Positions 5,817-6,644 of a stretch of DNA of 6,644 nt are shown one piece after another. The translations under genes and the position numbers were made by a program. Each line of letters opens with the position of its first letter. The first letter of the stretch is position 1. The notes beneath the pieces are model-generated. The model had not been told where the DNA came from, did not search any database, and saw only the letters and a list, made by a program, of their open reading frames with translations. The stretch spans positions 1 to 6,644 of the forward strand of contig JACQAI010000189.1 in assembly GCA_016195115.1 (NCBI GenBank). The letters are read 5' to 3'. The stretch is from Pseudomonadota bacterium. GTDB lineage: Bacteria > Pseudomonadota > Alphaproteobacteria > Elsterales > Elsteraceae.

Positions 5817-6175
5817 GGTTTGTCTTGCGAGGAGGGGGTCGCAACGACGCGGGCACAATCGGCGCGCATCCTTTCGAGCCGCCCGTCGACGATGGTCTCC
5901 CAAAGGATGTCGAGCTCGACGTCATCGTAGCCGTGGCGCAGGACGTTGCCGACGCCGCGGAGGCCGGCCGACCCGTGACCGGGGCACAGGCGCTCGGCCT
6001 CCGCTCCCAATTTTCTCGCGGCCTCGCTAATGATCTGAAAACACCGTTCGATCGCCCGAAGCGTCTTCTGATCCGACTGGACGTCTTCCAACGAACGGCC
6101 GGCGGAAAACACAAGAATGAGATCGATCTCTCGGACGATATCGGCAAAGCGGCGTGCCGGATTGCTAGAAGGCAT
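5813..6175 (-). CDS. hepT: HepT-like ribonuclease toxin (DUF86 family), HEPN superfamily
   Basis: This 120-residue all-helical protein is of normal length for DUF86/HepT. HepT toxins are HEPN-fold RNases neutralised by the MntA nucleotidyltransferase, which AMPylates a tyrosine in the R-x4-6-H-x-Y catalytic motif. Family blocks seen here are RRFADIVREIDLILVF (8-23), KTLRAIERCFQIISEAARKLG (37-57), and the active-site region LRGVGNVLRHGYDDV (72-86) with H81 and Y83, the latter being the presumed AMPylation site. The canonical Arg four residues before His is G76 here; R73 and R80 flank it, as I recall in a GN-x-LRH-x-Y variant group. The start at 6175 overlaps the end of the (frame-restored) mntA by 11 bases, the usual antitoxin-toxin coupling. 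The 3' end overlaps the TPR gene by four bases (CTAG). Intact as read, it may be unguarded because mntA is shifted. Confidence 0.87.
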   Translation of the reverse strand: MPSSNPARRFADIVREIDLILVFSAGRSLEDVQSDQKTLRAIERCFQIISEAARKLGAEAERLCPGHGSAGLRGVGNVLRHGYDDVELDILWETIVDGRLERMRADCARVVATPSSQDKP

Positions 6176-6472
6176 TCACCGCTTCCGCGAGGGCTCTGGG
6201 CCGCACGTGATCTTTCAGTCGAGAAGCATTGGCCATGTCGACCGGGCGGCCGATCAGCTCCTCGAGAAAACTTGGATCCCGCCGTACTCGAACAGCGTCC
6301 TGACGACCGTCTTGTCGATCTCCACCATGATATCGACGTCGCTTTCGGTACTCGCGTCGCCACGAGCGACCGATCCAAAAACTGCGGCGTGCAACACGCC
6401 GCGCCGCCGGAGCTCTGGCTCGTGCGCGCGCAACTTAGCGATCACATCGTCGATCGTGGGTGCAGCGGTCAT
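6165..6472 (-). pseudogene. mntA: MntA-like minimal nucleotidyltransferase antitoxin, frameshifted near codon 68
   Basis: The ATG at 6472 opens a nucleotidyltransferase (MNT) domain: AKLRAHEPELRRRGV, then FGSVARGDASTESDVDIMVEID, an exact GS-x10-D-x-D motif (G33, S34, D45, D47). After FEYGGIQV (to residue 68) the frame runs into FSRS and a TGA at 6254-6256, giving 72 residues instead of about 100. The rest of the domain continues in another frame from about 6269 to a TAG at 6165-6167: FLEELIGRPVDMANASRLK, then DHVRPRALAEAVNAF. This tail carries the third acidic residue of the active site (PVDM) and the typical C-terminus. One extra base restores the frame, most simply a fifth A in the AAAA run at 6267-6270 (plus strand). 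It is either a real inactivating deletion or a homopolymer sequencing error. The restored gene overlaps hepT by 11 bases. An in vivo frameshift is less likely: the P-site codon GTT would re-pair poorly. Confidence 0.85.
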
Positions 6473-6553
6473 AACCCGAGCACATTAGCACGATTCGGCT
6501 ACACCCACGAAGCGCCGTCGCCGCCGCAGGCCAAACCTGCTAAATCTCGCGGC

Positions 6554-6644
6554 ATGGCGGAACCCTTGCTGCAGCTGGGCGATCCCGCGCCCTTCCGCGT
6601 GATCAACGCCGACGGACGCGCACCGCTGCTGCTGGTGTGCGATC
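6554..6644 (+). CDS. N-formylglutamate amidohydrolase family protein (N-terminal 30 codons, runs off window)
   Basis: Thirty codons are visible from the ATG at 6554: MAEPLLQLGDPAPF, then RVINADGRAPLLLVCD. The NxDGRxPLLLVCD block is typical of the start of N-formylglutamate amidohydrolases, in which the next residues are usually H-A-x-x, where zinc-binding begins. The family hydrolyses N-formyl-L-glutamate (last step of one histidine-degradation route) or related N-formyl amides. The start is not backed by a clear Shine-Dalgarno. A small hairpin (GCAGG 6526-6530, CCTGC 6536-6540) lies just upstream, of unknown meaning. The gene is divergent from mntA, with 81 bases between starts. The call rests on a short segment, so it is moderately sure. 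Confidence 0.72.
   Translation, partial: MAEPLLQLGDPAPFRVINADGRAPLLLVCD

Noticed and set aside
6257..6275. Programmed ribosomal frameshifting in mntA
   Set aside because: The site reads CAA GTT TTC in frame; a -1 slip would need Val tRNA on GTT to re-pair with AGT. No stimulatory stem or upstream Shine-Dalgarno-like element stands out, and antitoxins of this family are not known to need it.
6478..6520. Possible promoter for mntA on the minus strand (GCTAAT as -10, TTCGTG as -35)
   Set aside because: Both hexamers are weak matches and no operator-like palindrome supports them.
6526..6540. Hairpin GCAGG-CCAAA-CCTGC before the amidohydrolase gene
   Set aside because: A five-base stem without a T-tract is expected by chance in GC-rich DNA; it is noted only in that gene's entry.

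Overview
The window is GC-rich (three 60-base lines counted by hand gave about 55%, 63% and 73% GC). It is densely packed, and its gene families and codon bias fit the chromosome of an alphaproteobacterium, probably of the Rhodospirillales/Hyphomicrobiales type. That placement is inferred from protein style only. The window holds nine genes, two of them cut by its edges, and no RNA genes, CRISPR array or insertion sequence that I can see.

Layout. (1) Bases 1-1744, plus strand: the C-terminal part of glcF, the Fe-S subunit of glycolate oxidase, overlapping by 4 bases an enolase-superfamily (mandelate racemase/muconate lactonizing) enzyme with a complete set of catalytic residues. (2) Bases 1745-1904: a convergent intergenic region made of two inverted copies of a GC-rich palindromic repeat, each also carrying a G-quadruplex-type run. 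(3) Bases 1905-4704: an envelope-glycosylation group with an ArnT-like GT39 membrane glycosyltransferase (minus), a TVP38/DedA-superfamily membrane protein (plus) and a GT2 polyprenyl-phosphate-type glycosyltransferase (minus). The GT2 gene appears to lack about 50-55 internal codons in frame. (4) Bases 4793-5816, plus strand: a Rid (YjgF/YER057c) family protein followed 7 bases later by an exported three-TPR protein. (5) Bases 5813-6472, minus strand: a HepT/MntA-type toxin-antitoxin module in which the toxin reads through but the MntA nucleotidyltransferase gene carries a one-base frameshift. (6) From 6554, plus strand: the first 30 codons of a probable N-formylglutamate amidohydrolase.

How the genes may work together. 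GlcF plus the MR/MLE enzyme suggests 2-hydroxyacid or sugar-acid catabolism. GT2 plus GT39 plus a DedA-superfamily protein suggests a lipid-linked sugar made on the cytoplasmic face and used on the periplasmic face, although the GT2 deletion casts doubt on that route being intact. The HepT/MntA pair is a self-contained accessory module whose antitoxin looks damaged. Nothing in the window amounts to an undescribed system. The most notable signals are the two lesions (GT2 deletion, mntA frameshift) and the paired inverted G-rich palindromes.
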